In this document: one piece after another, positions 1-7,533 of the stretch
Layout of the letters: each line of letters opens with the position of its first letter
How positions within the stretch are numbered: the stretch's first letter is position 1
Made by a program: the position numbers and the translations under genes
Source of the DNA: JAHEJB01 sp041748175
GTDB lineage: Bacteria; Bacteroidota; Rhodothermia; Rhodothermales; Rubricoccaceae
DNA length: 22,555 nt
Assembly (NCBI GenBank): GCA_041748175.1
Contig: JBGTDU010000108.1
Location: 1-22,555 of the forward strand
Direction: 5' to 3'
The notes under the pieces: generated by a model
What the model was told of the DNA's origin: nothing
Seen by the model: the letters and a program-made list of their open reading frames with translations, nothing else
The model's database searches: none

Positions 1-105
1 GTGTCGATGACGGACCTCGAACTGGCACAACTGAGTACTCTACGCAACACCATCTGCCCAAACGCAGAACAACCCGAAACGATCTCCTTCCGCCTGGCGG
101 CATGA
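1..105 (+). CDS. Possible 3' end of a truncated coding region
   Basis: Frame 1 is open from the first base of the window to a TGA at 103-105, giving 34 residues that end in ISFRLAA. It could be the C-terminus of a gene that starts to the left of the window. It is too short to assign to a family, and an open frame of this size also occurs by chance, so this is only a candidate. An internal ATG at 7-9 could also start a tiny ORF, but no ribosome binding site can be judged here. Confidence 0.25.
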   Translation: MSMTDLELAQLSTLRNTICPNAEQPETISFRLAA

Positions 106-442
106 CCTCCCGTTTTTACACACGATTTGGGACATCACCCTTTGTTTCGCACAGCATTCAAGTGCAGTGTGGCTTCGCAAGAGAGTCTGTAGAACGAACC
201 GCAACTCGATTTTTCGCCAAATACAACAGTATCATTGAGACATGTGAATCAGACCCAAGTCTCAAAATCAAGATGTGATTTGCACGGGCGGTCGAGTTTG
301 TCGCCGCCGCGCACCGAATCGCAGCAGGTGGGTTAGTACACGGCACTGGCAAGGGGATGCCTGATTGCCTAGAGACCGCTGATTCCCCAACAACAGACGG
401 ACGTCACCTGATTCTCCACGGTCATGAAAATGTGTGTTGCAT
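106..442. other. Intergenic stretch without a recognised gene
   Basis: These 337 bases lie between the possible gene end at 105 and the stop of the phosphodiesterase gene at 443. The only open frame of note is a 64-residue minus-strand one (158-352) with low-complexity composition and no family resemblance, which I do not accept. I see no tRNA, no strong hairpin with a T-run and no tandem repeat. Confidence 0.5.
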
Positions 443-1285
443 TCAATTCAGCAAGCTGACGGCCAAATCCGGATAGTCCGTAATCAACCCATCCGCCCCT
501 AGATCCCGAAGCCGGAGCATATCGTCGGCGTCATTGACCGTCCACGGAATAACCTGCATTCCTTCTCCGTGCGCCATCCGGACTACCGCGTCGGTGACGA
601 GGTGGAGATCCGGGCTGTAAATGTGAGGGGCGAAGCCAAGCGCTTCGAGCCCGTCCCGCAGATGTCGCTCAGGCGTGTCGAATCCGGAGGCGATGAGGAG
701 CGAGAGAAGAACAGGAAGCCCACGTTGCCTGGCAACTTGAAGTGTCCGCACGTCAAACGACTGCAGGGTGAAACGATCTGCGATTCCGGCCTCGTCGACT
801 TCTTTCCAAAGTAGCTTCACGAAAACGTCCGGCGGAGGGTGGAGCCGCCCGTCGCCGCCCGGTAAAGATTTGGTCTCCACATTGTATCGAACGGGTGGTC
901 GTCCGAGTTCGCTGGTGTAGCGTTCCGCAAACGCAATCACTTCGCGAAGAAGCGGCTTGCCGGCGGCCTGTGGCTCCTGCCGGGGAAAATCAGGATGGCC
1001 GCGCTTTCCGCAATCAAACCGCGCGACCTCGACGTACGTCATCTGGTAGATGACGAGGTTTTTTTCTTCGTCCTCCCCTACCGGCTCCCCGTTGGGCCTC
1101 GAGCAAATCGTGCTGGACATCCACGTGTCGTGCGAAACGACGACCTCAAGATCGGCGGAAATGACCGTGTCGAGTTCGAGAGTCGTAACGCCCAACTCCA
1201 GCGCGAGCTTGAAGGCAGGCAATGTGTTCTCTGGCCGGAGCCCGCGTGCGCCACGATGGCCCTGGATGTCGAATGGCGAGGTCAC
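443..1285 (-). CDS. Glycerophosphodiester phosphodiesterase (GDPD family)
   Basis: Predicted cytosolic enzyme of 280 residues that hydrolyses glycerophosphodiesters to sn-glycerol-3-phosphate and an alcohol in phospholipid turnover. The TIM-barrel GDPD signature is intact: HRG at residues 10-12, ENT at 19-21, ELD at 37-39 and HD at 52-53 give the two catalytic histidines and the metal-binding acids, and the C-terminal PWTVN and DGLITDYP strands are typical. No signal peptide is visible. The start is a GTG at 1285: the only nearby upstream ATG in this frame is followed by a stop after three codons, and no clear Shine-Dalgarno is present. The gene begins 34 bp after the DUF5131 stop on the same strand, so it could be read through from that module, although its composition matches the core genome better. 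Family certain; exact substrate unknown. Confidence 0.93.
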   Translation of the reverse strand: MTSPFDIQGHRGARGLRPENTLPAFKLALELGVTTLELDTVISADLEVVVSHDTWMSSTICSRPNGEPVGEDEEKNLVIYQMTYVEVARFDCGKRGHPDFPRQEPQAAGKPLLREVIAFAERYTSELGRPPVRYNVETKSLPGGDGRLHPPPDVFVKLLWKEVDEAGIADRFTLQSFDVRTLQVARQRGLPVLLSLLIASGFDTPERHLRDGLEALGFAPHIYSPDLHLVTDAVVRMAHGEGMQVIPWTVNDADDMLRLRDLGADGLITDYPDLAVSLLN

Positions 1286-1319
1286 GTCAATATGGAGCCA
1301 TTGTTAATGAGGCTTAACC

Positions 1320-2195
1320 TCATGCGACCACCGATCTTGGAAAAGCTCGTTGACCAAGATCCTGGATCGACTTCGGCCACTCATCCGCGTCGCTCCCTTT
1401 TTTACTAGTCAGCCCCCATTCACGCGCTAGGGAAGACCCTGTTTGTTTGAAAAAGAATGCAACCCCCGCCCGATGACAAGCATCTTGTATTTGCTCAGCC
1501 CATTCAGCTTCCATCGGGCGTGCTCCGGCGCCGGATTCACCCCCGACGATCACCCAGTGAATTCCATCGAGTCGATCCACGAGATCGACTGAACCGATTA
1601 GCGGCTCGCAGGAGAGAAAACGGACTTGAGCAGGGACACTTTGCAGCGTTGTGATTCGATCAGCTGCCCGGTTGTCTTCAACACTTGTACCTAACCATAC
1701 ATTTGGTAGAGGCCAACACGTGCTCTGATCCGCCTTGACCAATTCTCCCATGGCAAGACTTGCCGCTTCCATACAATAGGCGGCGGGTTCTTGGCTCATA
1801 ATTTCCATCCAGTCGAAGAATGCCTGCATCCGTGCAGGGCGCTTGGTGAGCACTTGATACTGGTGCTGGGACGTAGTCCCCATGACACCAAAGACCGCCG
1901 CTATGAACTGAAATGGAACGGCCTCATGAAAGAGATCGCTCATGGAATTTACAAACCAGAGCGTATCCTTCTTGCGCCGTAAGGGCTGTGCCAGCGCATT
2001 GTTGTGCGTGCGAACCATGCCATTGAAATGATGCTTCCGCAGATTAATAAGCCCGGTATACTTCTCTGAGCCCATCGCGGCGAGCCGACGAGTCAACGTG
2101 ACCGCATAACAGAGATCGCACCCTGCTGACGCCCGCGTACAACCCGTCACTGGGTTCCACGTGGCTTCGGTCCATTCTATAGAAGAACTAGCCAT
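1320..2195 (-). CDS. Three-Cys-motif protein, phage Gp37/Gp68 family (DUF5131)
   Basis: A 291-residue protein of the family known as phage Gp37/Gp68 or DUF5131. The hallmark is a three-cysteine motif near the N-terminus, here Cys19, Cys26 and Cys29 (CX6CX2C, followed by Tyr), which resembles but is not identical to the CX3CX2C cluster motif of radical SAM enzymes. Other family blocks are present: EWTEATWNPVTGC at the start, WFVNSMSDLFHE, VLTKRP, NVWLGTSVED, FLSCEPL, IVGGESGAGARPM and FFFKQ. The likely Fe-S/SAM chemistry is inference, and no reaction is established. It follows tcmP after 53 bp on the same strand, the regular genomic pairing for this family. It starts at an ATG with no obvious Shine-Dalgarno. 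The module is A/T-richer than the neighbouring genes, suggesting horizontal origin. Confidence 0.9.
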   Translation of the reverse strand: MASSSIEWTEATWNPVTGCTRASAGCDLCYAVTLTRRLAAMGSEKYTGLINLRKHHFNGMVRTHNNALAQPLRRKKDTLWFVNSMSDLFHEAVPFQFIAAVFGVMGTTSQHQYQVLTKRPARMQAFFDWMEIMSQEPAAYCMEAASLAMGELVKADQSTCWPLPNVWLGTSVEDNRAADRITTLQSVPAQVRFLSCEPLIGSVDLVDRLDGIHWVIVGGESGAGARPMEAEWAEQIQDACHRAGVAFFFKQTGSSLAREWGLTSKKGSDADEWPKSIQDLGQRAFPRSVVA

Positions 2196-2248
2196 AGCAA
2201 GAAAGAGTGCGTTCTGAACCTAGGACAAGGGGGGTGACAACATATGTG

Positions 2249-3388
2249 TCAGCCGAAGAGAGAAGGCTGGACGGCGTTGGGTGGCAATAACGGTTTGACG
2301 AAGGTGATCAATACTTCGCTTGGAAATGTCTTGCCGCGTCGTTTGTTACCGTTGCGCTTGATCTGATGAACGGTGAACGCGTGCTGCTCCTCGCCCATTC
2401 TGAGAGCATCGCGCACGTGCTTACCGAGGTACGAAGGAGTCGCTTCGAGGACCCATCGCTCGATCTCATCAACGGAAATGTCAGTCCGTCCCGCAAACCT
2501 ATCAAGGATCCTTACAAGGATAGCAGTCGGGTCGAAAGCACTCGAATCAAACAAGACTGTCTGCGCTGGATTGGTCTCATCTGAGAATCGGAAGGCACCA
2601 TAGGGATCCGCACGCCACATTGCCTCCGTCATTTTTGTGAGACCCAATGGATGATTGCTTGCGAAAAAGAGATCGTAAATGAGTTGCCCGTCGGAGCCAT
2701 ACATCGTAAAAAATCTTACATACTTGGCAACTTTACCAAGTTGTTGTTGATAAAGACCGCGCAGGGCATCATATCCCTGTAGAGTCAGCGCGTCCTTCGT
2801 CCCAAAGAGATCGACCATCTCGACTTGCACCTTATCATTTGGTGCAGAGATAAACTGATTGACTCTGTTGAGAGGGAAATTTATGAAGGCCTCAGTCTTT
2901 GGGTATTGAAGGAGGCGATGAATGAGAGTCATCGGCAGCCCTTTGAATCCGAAAGGATCTATGAAGGCAAACGTCGGTGCAGGTGTGAGTCCATTGCGGT
3001 CAAGCTCGTCTAGAATCGATCCCAGCTCAGAAGCGAATTCGGCATGACGCACCTCAAAGCTAAAACCGCTTGGCAGTCCTTCCTTTCGTCTCTCTTCAAT
3101 GCGGCATCGAAGATGATCAGCTCGTGCTTCGTTTGCCTCGACGAGATAGAATACTACCTCATTACTTAGAAAAGCACTCTGCTCTATCGCCGCATCAAGT
3201 GCTACTAGCGGCGACCCAGGCTCAGCACCCTCATACTCTCCTGGACCTGCAAACCCTTCGAAGTAGACAACCCGACCGTTGTACTTCCCAAGAATCGGAA
3301 ACCATGCTTGGAGATACCACCTGAGTATCTGGTGTTTTGCGGCGGTATGCGGATCTAGTGGCCAGAGTCTAGAAGTTGGAACAGCCAT
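2249..3388 (-). CDS. tcmP: Three-Cys-motif partner protein TcmP
   Basis: A 379-residue protein of the TcmP family, known as the usual gene partner of the three-Cys DUF5131 protein, which sits immediately downstream here. The sequence reads like a Rossmann-type methyltransferase: FEGFAGPG at residues 43-50 resembles the SAM-binding motif I, the acidic VEAN at 83-86 could be motif II, HAEF at 115-118 follows, and IDPFG at 143-147 resembles motif IV of DNA/RNA methyltransferases. This assignment is inference from motif order; activity is not established. The C-terminal third (KRRGKTFPSEVLITF) may be a small nucleic-acid-binding domain. The last six residues are QPSLFG, close to the bacterial sliding-clamp-binding peptide. 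Base composition is clearly lower in GC than its neighbours. The start is the ATG at 3388, with no clear Shine-Dalgarno. Confidence 0.88.
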   Translation of the reverse strand: MAVPTSRLWPLDPHTAAKHQILRWYLQAWFPILGKYNGRVVYFEGFAGPGEYEGAEPGSPLVALDAAIEQSAFLSNEVVFYLVEANEARADHLRCRIEERRKEGLPSGFSFEVRHAEFASELGSILDELDRNGLTPAPTFAFIDPFGFKGLPMTLIHRLLQYPKTEAFINFPLNRVNQFISAPNDKVQVEMVDLFGTKDALTLQGYDALRGLYQQQLGKVAKYVRFFTMYGSDGQLIYDLFFASNHPLGLTKMTEAMWRADPYGAFRFSDETNPAQTVLFDSSAFDPTAILVRILDRFAGRTDISVDEIERWVLEATPSYLGKHVRDALRMGEEQHAFTVHQIKRNGNKRRGKTFPSEVLITFVKPLLPPNAVQPSLFG

Positions 3389-3426
3389 AAAGAAACGTAT
3401 GCGTCCGTGTTTGGATGCATAAGCTC

Positions 3427-3438
3427 GTCATTAATGAC
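3427..3438. promoter_or_regulatory. 12-bp perfect palindrome upstream of tcmP
   Basis: GTCATTAATGAC reads identically on both strands. It lies in the 66-bp gap between the stop of glutamate dehydrogenase and the start of tcmP, 38 bp upstream of the tcmP ATG. The position suits an operator for a dimeric regulator, but no regulator gene is adjacent and the role is inferred only from position and symmetry. Confidence 0.35.
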
Positions 3439-3454
3439 ATGTTCGGCAAGCGCG

Positions 3455-4768
3455 TCACATCACGCCATGCGCCAGCATCGCGTCCGCCACCTTTACAAAT
3501 CCCCCGATATTGGCACCTTTGATGTAATTGACGGATCCGTTTTCTGTGCCGTATTGCACGCACGTTTCGTGAACGGCCCGCATGATCCGTTGCAGCTTTT
3601 CGTCCACTTCATCGCGGGTCCAGGACATGCGCAGGCTGTTCTGGCTCATTTCCAGCCCGGACGTCGCGACGCCGCCAGCGTTTGCCGCCTTGCCCGGCCC
3701 AAATAAAATCTTCGTCTGTTCAAAGCGATGGGCCGCCTCCGGCGTGCTCGGCATATTCGCGCCCTCGCTAACGACGAAGCAGCCGTTGTCAATAAGCTCT
3801 TTGGCATCGGAATCGTTGAGCTCGTTCTGCACCGCCGAAGGAAAAGCGCAGTCGCAAGGAACCGCCCACGGGGTTCTGTCAGCATGGAATTCAAATCCGT
3901 TGGTCGATGCCAGATCGGCAAGCGTACCGCGGGTTTCGTTCTTGTGGCGCATGACCTCGGCGAGTTGCTCCTCCGTGAGGCCACCACTGAAAAACAACAT
4001 TCCTGTTCTGTCAGACAGTGAGAGGACGGCGGCACCCAATGCTATGAGCTTTTCGGCGGTGAATTGCGAGACATTCCCGGATCCCGAGACGACACATCGC
4101 TTTCCGGAGATGTCGTCCCCGGTATGCTTGAGCATCTCCTGCGCGAAGTAAACCGAGCCGTACCCGGTTGCCTCGGGCCGAATGAGACTTCCACCCCAGC
4201 CGACGCCCTTGCCGGTCAGAACGCCTGTGAACTCGTTTCGTAGGCGTTTGTACTGCCCAAACAAGTAGCCTATCTCGCGCCCTCCAACGCCAATGTCGCC
4301 GGCCGGGACGTCTGTATGAGCGCCAATGTGCCGATAGAGTTCGGTCATAAAAGACTGGCAGAAACGCATCACCTCCGAGTCGGATTTCCCTTTCGGATCG
4401 AAATCACTCCCGCCTTTGCCTCCACCCATTGGAAGCGTGGTCAGGCTGTTCTTGAAGACCTGCTCGAATGCCAGAAACTTGAGCACTGACAGGGTCACCG
4501 ACGGGTCGAAACGAAGCCCACCCTTGTACGGGCCGATAGCGTTGTTCTGCTGAATACGATAGCCACGGTTGACGTGAATGCCCCCCTCGTCATCCTCCCA
4601 TGTCACACGAAAGTGAAAGACGCGGTCTGGCTCGGCTATTCGTTCCAGAATTCGGGCTTTCTCATACACCTCGTTTTCGTTGATGAAGGGGATGACCTTC
4701 TCCGCCACCTCCTTTGCTGCCTGAAGAAATTCTGCCTGGCCCGGATTGCGAAGCTCCAGGTTGGTCAT
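3455..4768 (-). CDS. gdhA: NADP-type glutamate dehydrogenase
   Basis: Hexameric-type glutamate dehydrogenase that interconverts 2-oxoglutarate plus ammonium and glutamate, linking nitrogen assimilation to the TCA cycle in the cytosol. It aligns block by block with the E. coli GdhA family: RVxWxDDxGxxxVNRGYR, AIGPYKGGLRF, the catalytic-lysine region LPMGGGKGGSDFDPKGKS, DVPAGDIGVGGREIG, the nucleotide-binding GSGNVSQ, ATQ-like QNEL, EGANMP and GPGKAANAGGVATSGLEMSQN. The open frame extends far upstream (to 4963), but that extension is not family-like and would run into the upstream gene. I chose ATG 4768 (437 residues). A GTG at 4786 (443 residues) fits the family N-terminus slightly better, and neither has a strong Shine-Dalgarno. 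It lies 91 bp after the exported PPC-repeat protein, same strand. Confidence 0.95.
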   Translation of the reverse strand: MTNLELRNPGQAEFLQAAKEVAEKVIPFINENEVYEKARILERIAEPDRVFHFRVTWEDDEGGIHVNRGYRIQQNNAIGPYKGGLRFDPSVTLSVLKFLAFEQVFKNSLTTLPMGGGKGGSDFDPKGKSDSEVMRFCQSFMTELYRHIGAHTDVPAGDIGVGGREIGYLFGQYKRLRNEFTGVLTGKGVGWGGSLIRPEATGYGSVYFAQEMLKHTGDDISGKRCVVSGSGNVSQFTAEKLIALGAAVLSLSDRTGMLFFSGGLTEEQLAEVMRHKNETRGTLADLASTNGFEFHADRTPWAVPCDCAFPSAVQNELNDSDAKELIDNGCFVVSEGANMPSTPEAAHRFEQTKILFGPGKAANAGGVATSGLEMSQNSLRMSWTRDEVDEKLQRIMRAVHETCVQYGTENGSVNYIKGANIGGFVKVADAMLAHGVM

Positions 4769-4859
4769 GAAGGTTGCGAGTTCCACGGGAGTTAGGGTTG
4801 GTTTAGATGCGAAAACGCGAGAGGATACACCGCAGTCATCAAACTTGGAAGCCCCCGCC

Positions 4860-6461
4860 CTACCTCTGCAATGAAATAGGAACCGACACCACGATGCCCC
4901 GATCGCTCCCGATGGGAAAATGAAGCGTGATACTACTTGGCGGTTCGTTCCCCGCGCTCCCATAGAAACTCAACCGGCCGCTCCGCGCGCCTCCCATCGT
5001 AACCGTCTCCCCCTCGCCACCACGCGCTTCCGCAGGCGCACCGTCGTACCGTTGGCCGGTGTCATCCGTAACCCAGGCATGTCTTGCCCGACGGGCCCAC
5101 GCGTCCCACTCGCCCTCGAAATCAACCGAACGCTCCCGGACGTTGAGTTGGATCTGAACGCGGCCTCCTGGCAGGCCGGTTATCGTTCCCGACGTGACGG
5201 CCACCTCAAAGCTATGGCCTCGGTTTGTGCTGCCTACCCTGCTGGCTGAAGTGTTGAACGACCGGGATCCTCCTTCCTGCAGTGAGCCTTCAGGCTCTTC
5301 GGCTCGTTCGATCGTAACGGTCACCGTGTATGAGCCGCCCGCGTTTTCATCCACACTCGTCACGTCGATCTCGTAACTGGACGTTGAGCCGAGCGCCTGC
5401 TCGATTCGTGCAACCTGCCCTCCCTCTGCCGTCGCGACGTTCCTCTCTCCACGCCTGAGTACCAACTTTGGCGCAAACTCAGCCGAACGCACGTCGATGA
5501 CCACCTTGTCGTTGGCACTGCCCCGAAAACCATAGGTGTCGACATACCTTCCGTCTCTGAACCAGCTTCTCTCACCCAGATCTCCGCTAAGGTCTCGTCC
5601 GTCGGTCCGAATGGCCAGGGTGCGGATGGTTGCCAACTCCACGATGTACGGGCCCTGGGCTGCACGCTCCTCTGAGGTAGCCAGGACGAGATATGGCGCT
5701 TCGCTGCCCGGCCTGAAGCGCAGAATCGTGACGTGAATGCCCGCGGCATCTGTCCGCTGCTCGACGGAACTCCACGGCTGGGTGACTTCGCCTTCGGGGC
5801 CGAGCAAGTGCACATTGGGGGTGAAGTCCTTCGCGTAGATGCTCAGAATAACTGGCTCGCCGGGGCGGGCCTCAACATGGTATCGGTGCTCGTAACGCCC
5901 TGCACGGAGCAGCGTTCGAATACCCAGCGTGTCCTCGAATGTGGGATCTTGTGCGCTGAGTACGATAGGCACATCGGGAAGCCCCGCCGACAATTCGTAC
6001 GGCCCTCCATCGCCGGGCTCCCGAGAGGTAACGGTTATTTCGTAGCGCCCGGCACCGGCAAGCCCAACGGCCTCGGCGCGATGATCCGTTTGCATAAGCG
6101 TCGATGCAGCAAGCCGACGGCCGTCTGGCGTGACGACGAGGACATCGGGCGCAAACTCCGCCGAGGTGACTACAAGACTGAACGAACTCGAGTCGCTCGA
6201 CTCGTAGACGTAGTAGTCCTCGAATCGGTTCTGATAGCTGACGGCGTCACCCTGTTCAAGCGCACCTGGCGCCAGCTCATCCGCCAAAAACACGGGCGAT
6301 TGTCGCAACGCCGCCGAGTATCGGACCAAATCTGCCGCCAACTGACGGGCCAGCTCTGGCTCATCAACCGGATCACTCTCACGCAGCATAAATGCCGCGC
6401 TGACGCTCGACATGAGCACAATGCCCACGAGGACGACAGCCGTTACGGGCCGCCGCTTCAT
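4860..6461 (-). CDS. Exported protein with three PPC-like beta repeats
   Basis: A 533-residue predicted exported protein of unknown function. The N-terminus (MKRRP followed by a hydrophobic stretch to about residue 23) is a signal peptide or membrane anchor. Three related beta-rich units follow at roughly 77-160, 187-276 and 302-385. Each has a FxxxYxF/YHV-type first strand, then SAEFAP (100-105 and 326-331) or KDFTP (211-215), followed by a V-P-[DE]-G-like turn. This looks like bacterial pre-peptidase C-terminal (PPC) domains, though no peptidase is attached. The last 130 residues form a separate domain rich in beta pattern with a conserved-looking GxxxxFxGEWDAWARRARHAWVTDD block, unrecognised. 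The start at ATG 6461 places the signal peptide correctly; the frame stays open upstream to 6614. A -7-like element lies about 95 bp upstream. Confidence 0.75.
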   Translation of the reverse strand: MKRRPVTAVVLVGIVLMSSVSAAFMLRESDPVDEPELARQLAADLVRYSAALRQSPVFLADELAPGALEQGDAVSYQNRFEDYYVYESSDSSSFSLVVTSAEFAPDVLVVTPDGRRLAASTLMQTDHRAEAVGLAGAGRYEITVTSREPGDGGPYELSAGLPDVPIVLSAQDPTFEDTLGIRTLLRAGRYEHRYHVEARPGEPVILSIYAKDFTPNVHLLGPEGEVTQPWSSVEQRTDAAGIHVTILRFRPGSEAPYLVLATSEERAAQGPYIVELATIRTLAIRTDGRDLSGDLGERSWFRDGRYVDTYGFRGSANDKVVIDVRSAEFAPKLVLRRGERNVATAEGGQVARIEQALGSTSSYEIDVTSVDENAGGSYTVTVTIERAEEPEGSLQEGGSRSFNTSASRVGSTNRGHSFEVAVTSGTITGLPGGRVQIQLNVRERSVDFEGEWDAWARRARHAWVTDDTGQRYDGAPAEARGGEGETVTMGGARSGRLSFYGSAGNEPPSSITLHFPIGSDRGIVVSVPISLQR

Positions 6462-6549
6462 CGTCAGCACAATGCCATCGACCGAGAAGTCTGAAGGCGT
6501 TTCTTGTGGAATAGTCGGCACGCCGCTTCGACGGAAGCAAAAATGAAAC

Positions 6550-6563
6550 GGGCGGCAAAGATA
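6550..6563 (-). promoter_or_regulatory. Candidate promoter -7 element for the PPC-repeat gene
   Basis: On the minus strand this reads TATCTTTGCCGCCC. The first eight bases fit the Bacteroidota -7 consensus TAnnTTTG. It lies about 95 bp upstream of the start codon at 6461. The same 14-base string, with one difference, occurs upstream of the atp operon (18301-18314). No good -33 TTG is seen at the expected distance. Confidence 0.4.
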
Positions 6564-6652
6564 GAGGCGGAATCGAGCCTTGGCAGTGGTTAACGCCGCC
6601 CCCATATCTGGCACGGCCGCAGGTCGAGGCGGAGATCCGTGCCTCGCAGGAC

Positions 6653-7237
6653 TTACCCCGTACCGAACGCCCGGAGCCCCGTCATAAACATCTCCACCGC
6701 CACCGCAGTGAGCACCATCCCCATCAGGCGTTCAATGGCAAGGAGGCCACGTGCGCCAAGAAAGTCGCTCAGGCTGTTTCCGAGTAGCAGAACCGTGGCA
6801 GACACCGCCCAGGCCAAAAGCACAGCCAGCAGCCAGACGGGCCAACGCGTGGGATCGCTGCTCATAATGAGCATGACGGAGGCGAGCGCGCTTGGGCCTG
6901 CCAGAAATGGGATCGCAAGCGGAACCAGAAAAGGCTCTCCCTCGATTTCCTCGGTCGCCCCTCCCTGACCTGGAAAAATCATTCGAAGCGCAATCAGAAA
7001 AAGGATGATGCCTCCTGAAATGGAAAGCGCCTCCTCCGAGATCCCTATTCCTTGCAAGACGTACGGCCCTGCGAAAAGGAAAAGCACGAGCGCAACCAGG
7101 GCAAACAGCAATTCACGCACAACAATCGTCCGCCTTCTGGACGCATCCACCGGAGCGAGCGTCGCGATAAAAAGCGGGACGTTCCCAGCCGGGTCCATCA
7201 CCAGTATTAGTAAAACGAAGGCGGAGACGAGCGTCAT
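6653..7237 (-). CDS. MarC family integral membrane protein
   Basis: A 194-residue inner-membrane protein with six predicted transmembrane segments, of the MarC/YhgN (UPF0056) family, whose transport substrate is not established. Family hallmarks are DPAGNVPLF in the first helix region (about residues 16-24) and the related IPFLAGPSALASVM in the second half, which mark the inverted internal repeat, with ISGGIILFLIALRMI between them. Length matches the family. The start is ATG 7235-7237. It is the last minus-strand protein gene before the tRNA-Ser region and lies 191 bp from the next gene (start 6461), so it is probably an independent unit. Confidence 0.92.
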   Translation of the reverse strand: MTLVSAFVLLILVMDPAGNVPLFIATLAPVDASRRRTIVVRELLFALVALVLFLFAGPYVLQGIGISEEALSISGGIILFLIALRMIFPGQGGATEEIEGEPFLVPLAIPFLAGPSALASVMLIMSSDPTRWPVWLLAVLLAWAVSATVLLLGNSLSDFLGARGLLAIERLMGMVLTAVAVEMFMTGLRAFGTG

Positions 7238-7378
7238 TGTGACAACCTTCTGAAGTCCTTGAGTCGAACCCAGGCCTAGAGCTTTTCCAGTGGCCGATTA
7301 GCCCGAGACGACGCCTTGTGCCAAGGGATGACGGGCGATCCTCCGAGCAAACTCAGGGGGCCTCCGCGCGGCCTTGGC

Positions 7379-7398
7379 GTTGCGGAGAGGAAGGGATT
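7379..7398 (-). repeat. Partial copy of tRNA-Ser 3' end (candidate att remnant)
   Basis: GTTGCGGAGAGGAAGGGATT on the plus strand matches the 3' end of the tRNA-Ser gene at 7534-7553 at 19 of 20 positions. The copy covers the discriminator base, the 3' strand of the acceptor stem, the 3' strand of the T stem and four bases of trailer. Weaker similarity continues about 15 bases further into the trailer (7365-7378 against 7520-7533). A duplicated tRNA 3' end is the usual scar of site-specific integration, but no integrase is in the window. Confidence 0.55.
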
Positions 7399-7436
7399 GG
7401 CTGACGCCCATCCCATTTGGGAAGATCCTGCATCAG

Positions 7437-7531
7437 AAGCCTGCTGGACTTCGTCCAGAAAGAAACATGTCCGACCAATTCAGAACAGGTTCCAATTGGT
7501 CGGACACGTTTCTGCCGCTTCGCGCAGGCTT
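7437..7531. repeat. Multi-branched palindromic element next to tRNA-Ser
   Basis: An outer 8-bp stem (AAGCCTGC at 7437-7444, GCAGGCTT at 7524-7531) encloses three hairpins. Arm 1 is CTGGAC-TTC-GTCCAG at 7444-7458. Arm 2 is a long stem with TGTCCGACCAATT at 7468-7480 perfectly complementary to 7494-7506. It is extended outward by AGAAAC/GTTTCT across one mismatch and inward by GAAC/GTTC. Arm 3 is a short CGC-TTC-GCG at 7516-7524. No T-run follows on either strand, so this is not an ordinary terminator. It looks like a small non-autonomous element or a structured RNA. Confidence 0.6.
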
Positions 7532-7533
7532 TT

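Noticed and set aside
158..352. 64-residue minus-strand open frame in the left intergenic region
   Set aside because: No family resemblance, low-complexity composition and no ribosome binding site; likely chance.
1320..2195. Calling the DUF5131 protein a standard radical SAM enzyme
   Set aside because: The cysteines are spaced CX6CX2C, not CX3CX2C, so the assignment would go beyond the evidence.
5733..6494. Plus-strand open frame of 253 residues opposite the PPC-repeat gene
   Set aside because: Antisense shadow; basic, motif-free product, whereas the minus frame has a signal peptide and repeated domains.
7437..7531. Intrinsic terminator for tRNA-Ser or for a plus-strand transcript
   Set aside because: The stems are strong, but no T-run follows on either strand and the branched shape is atypical.
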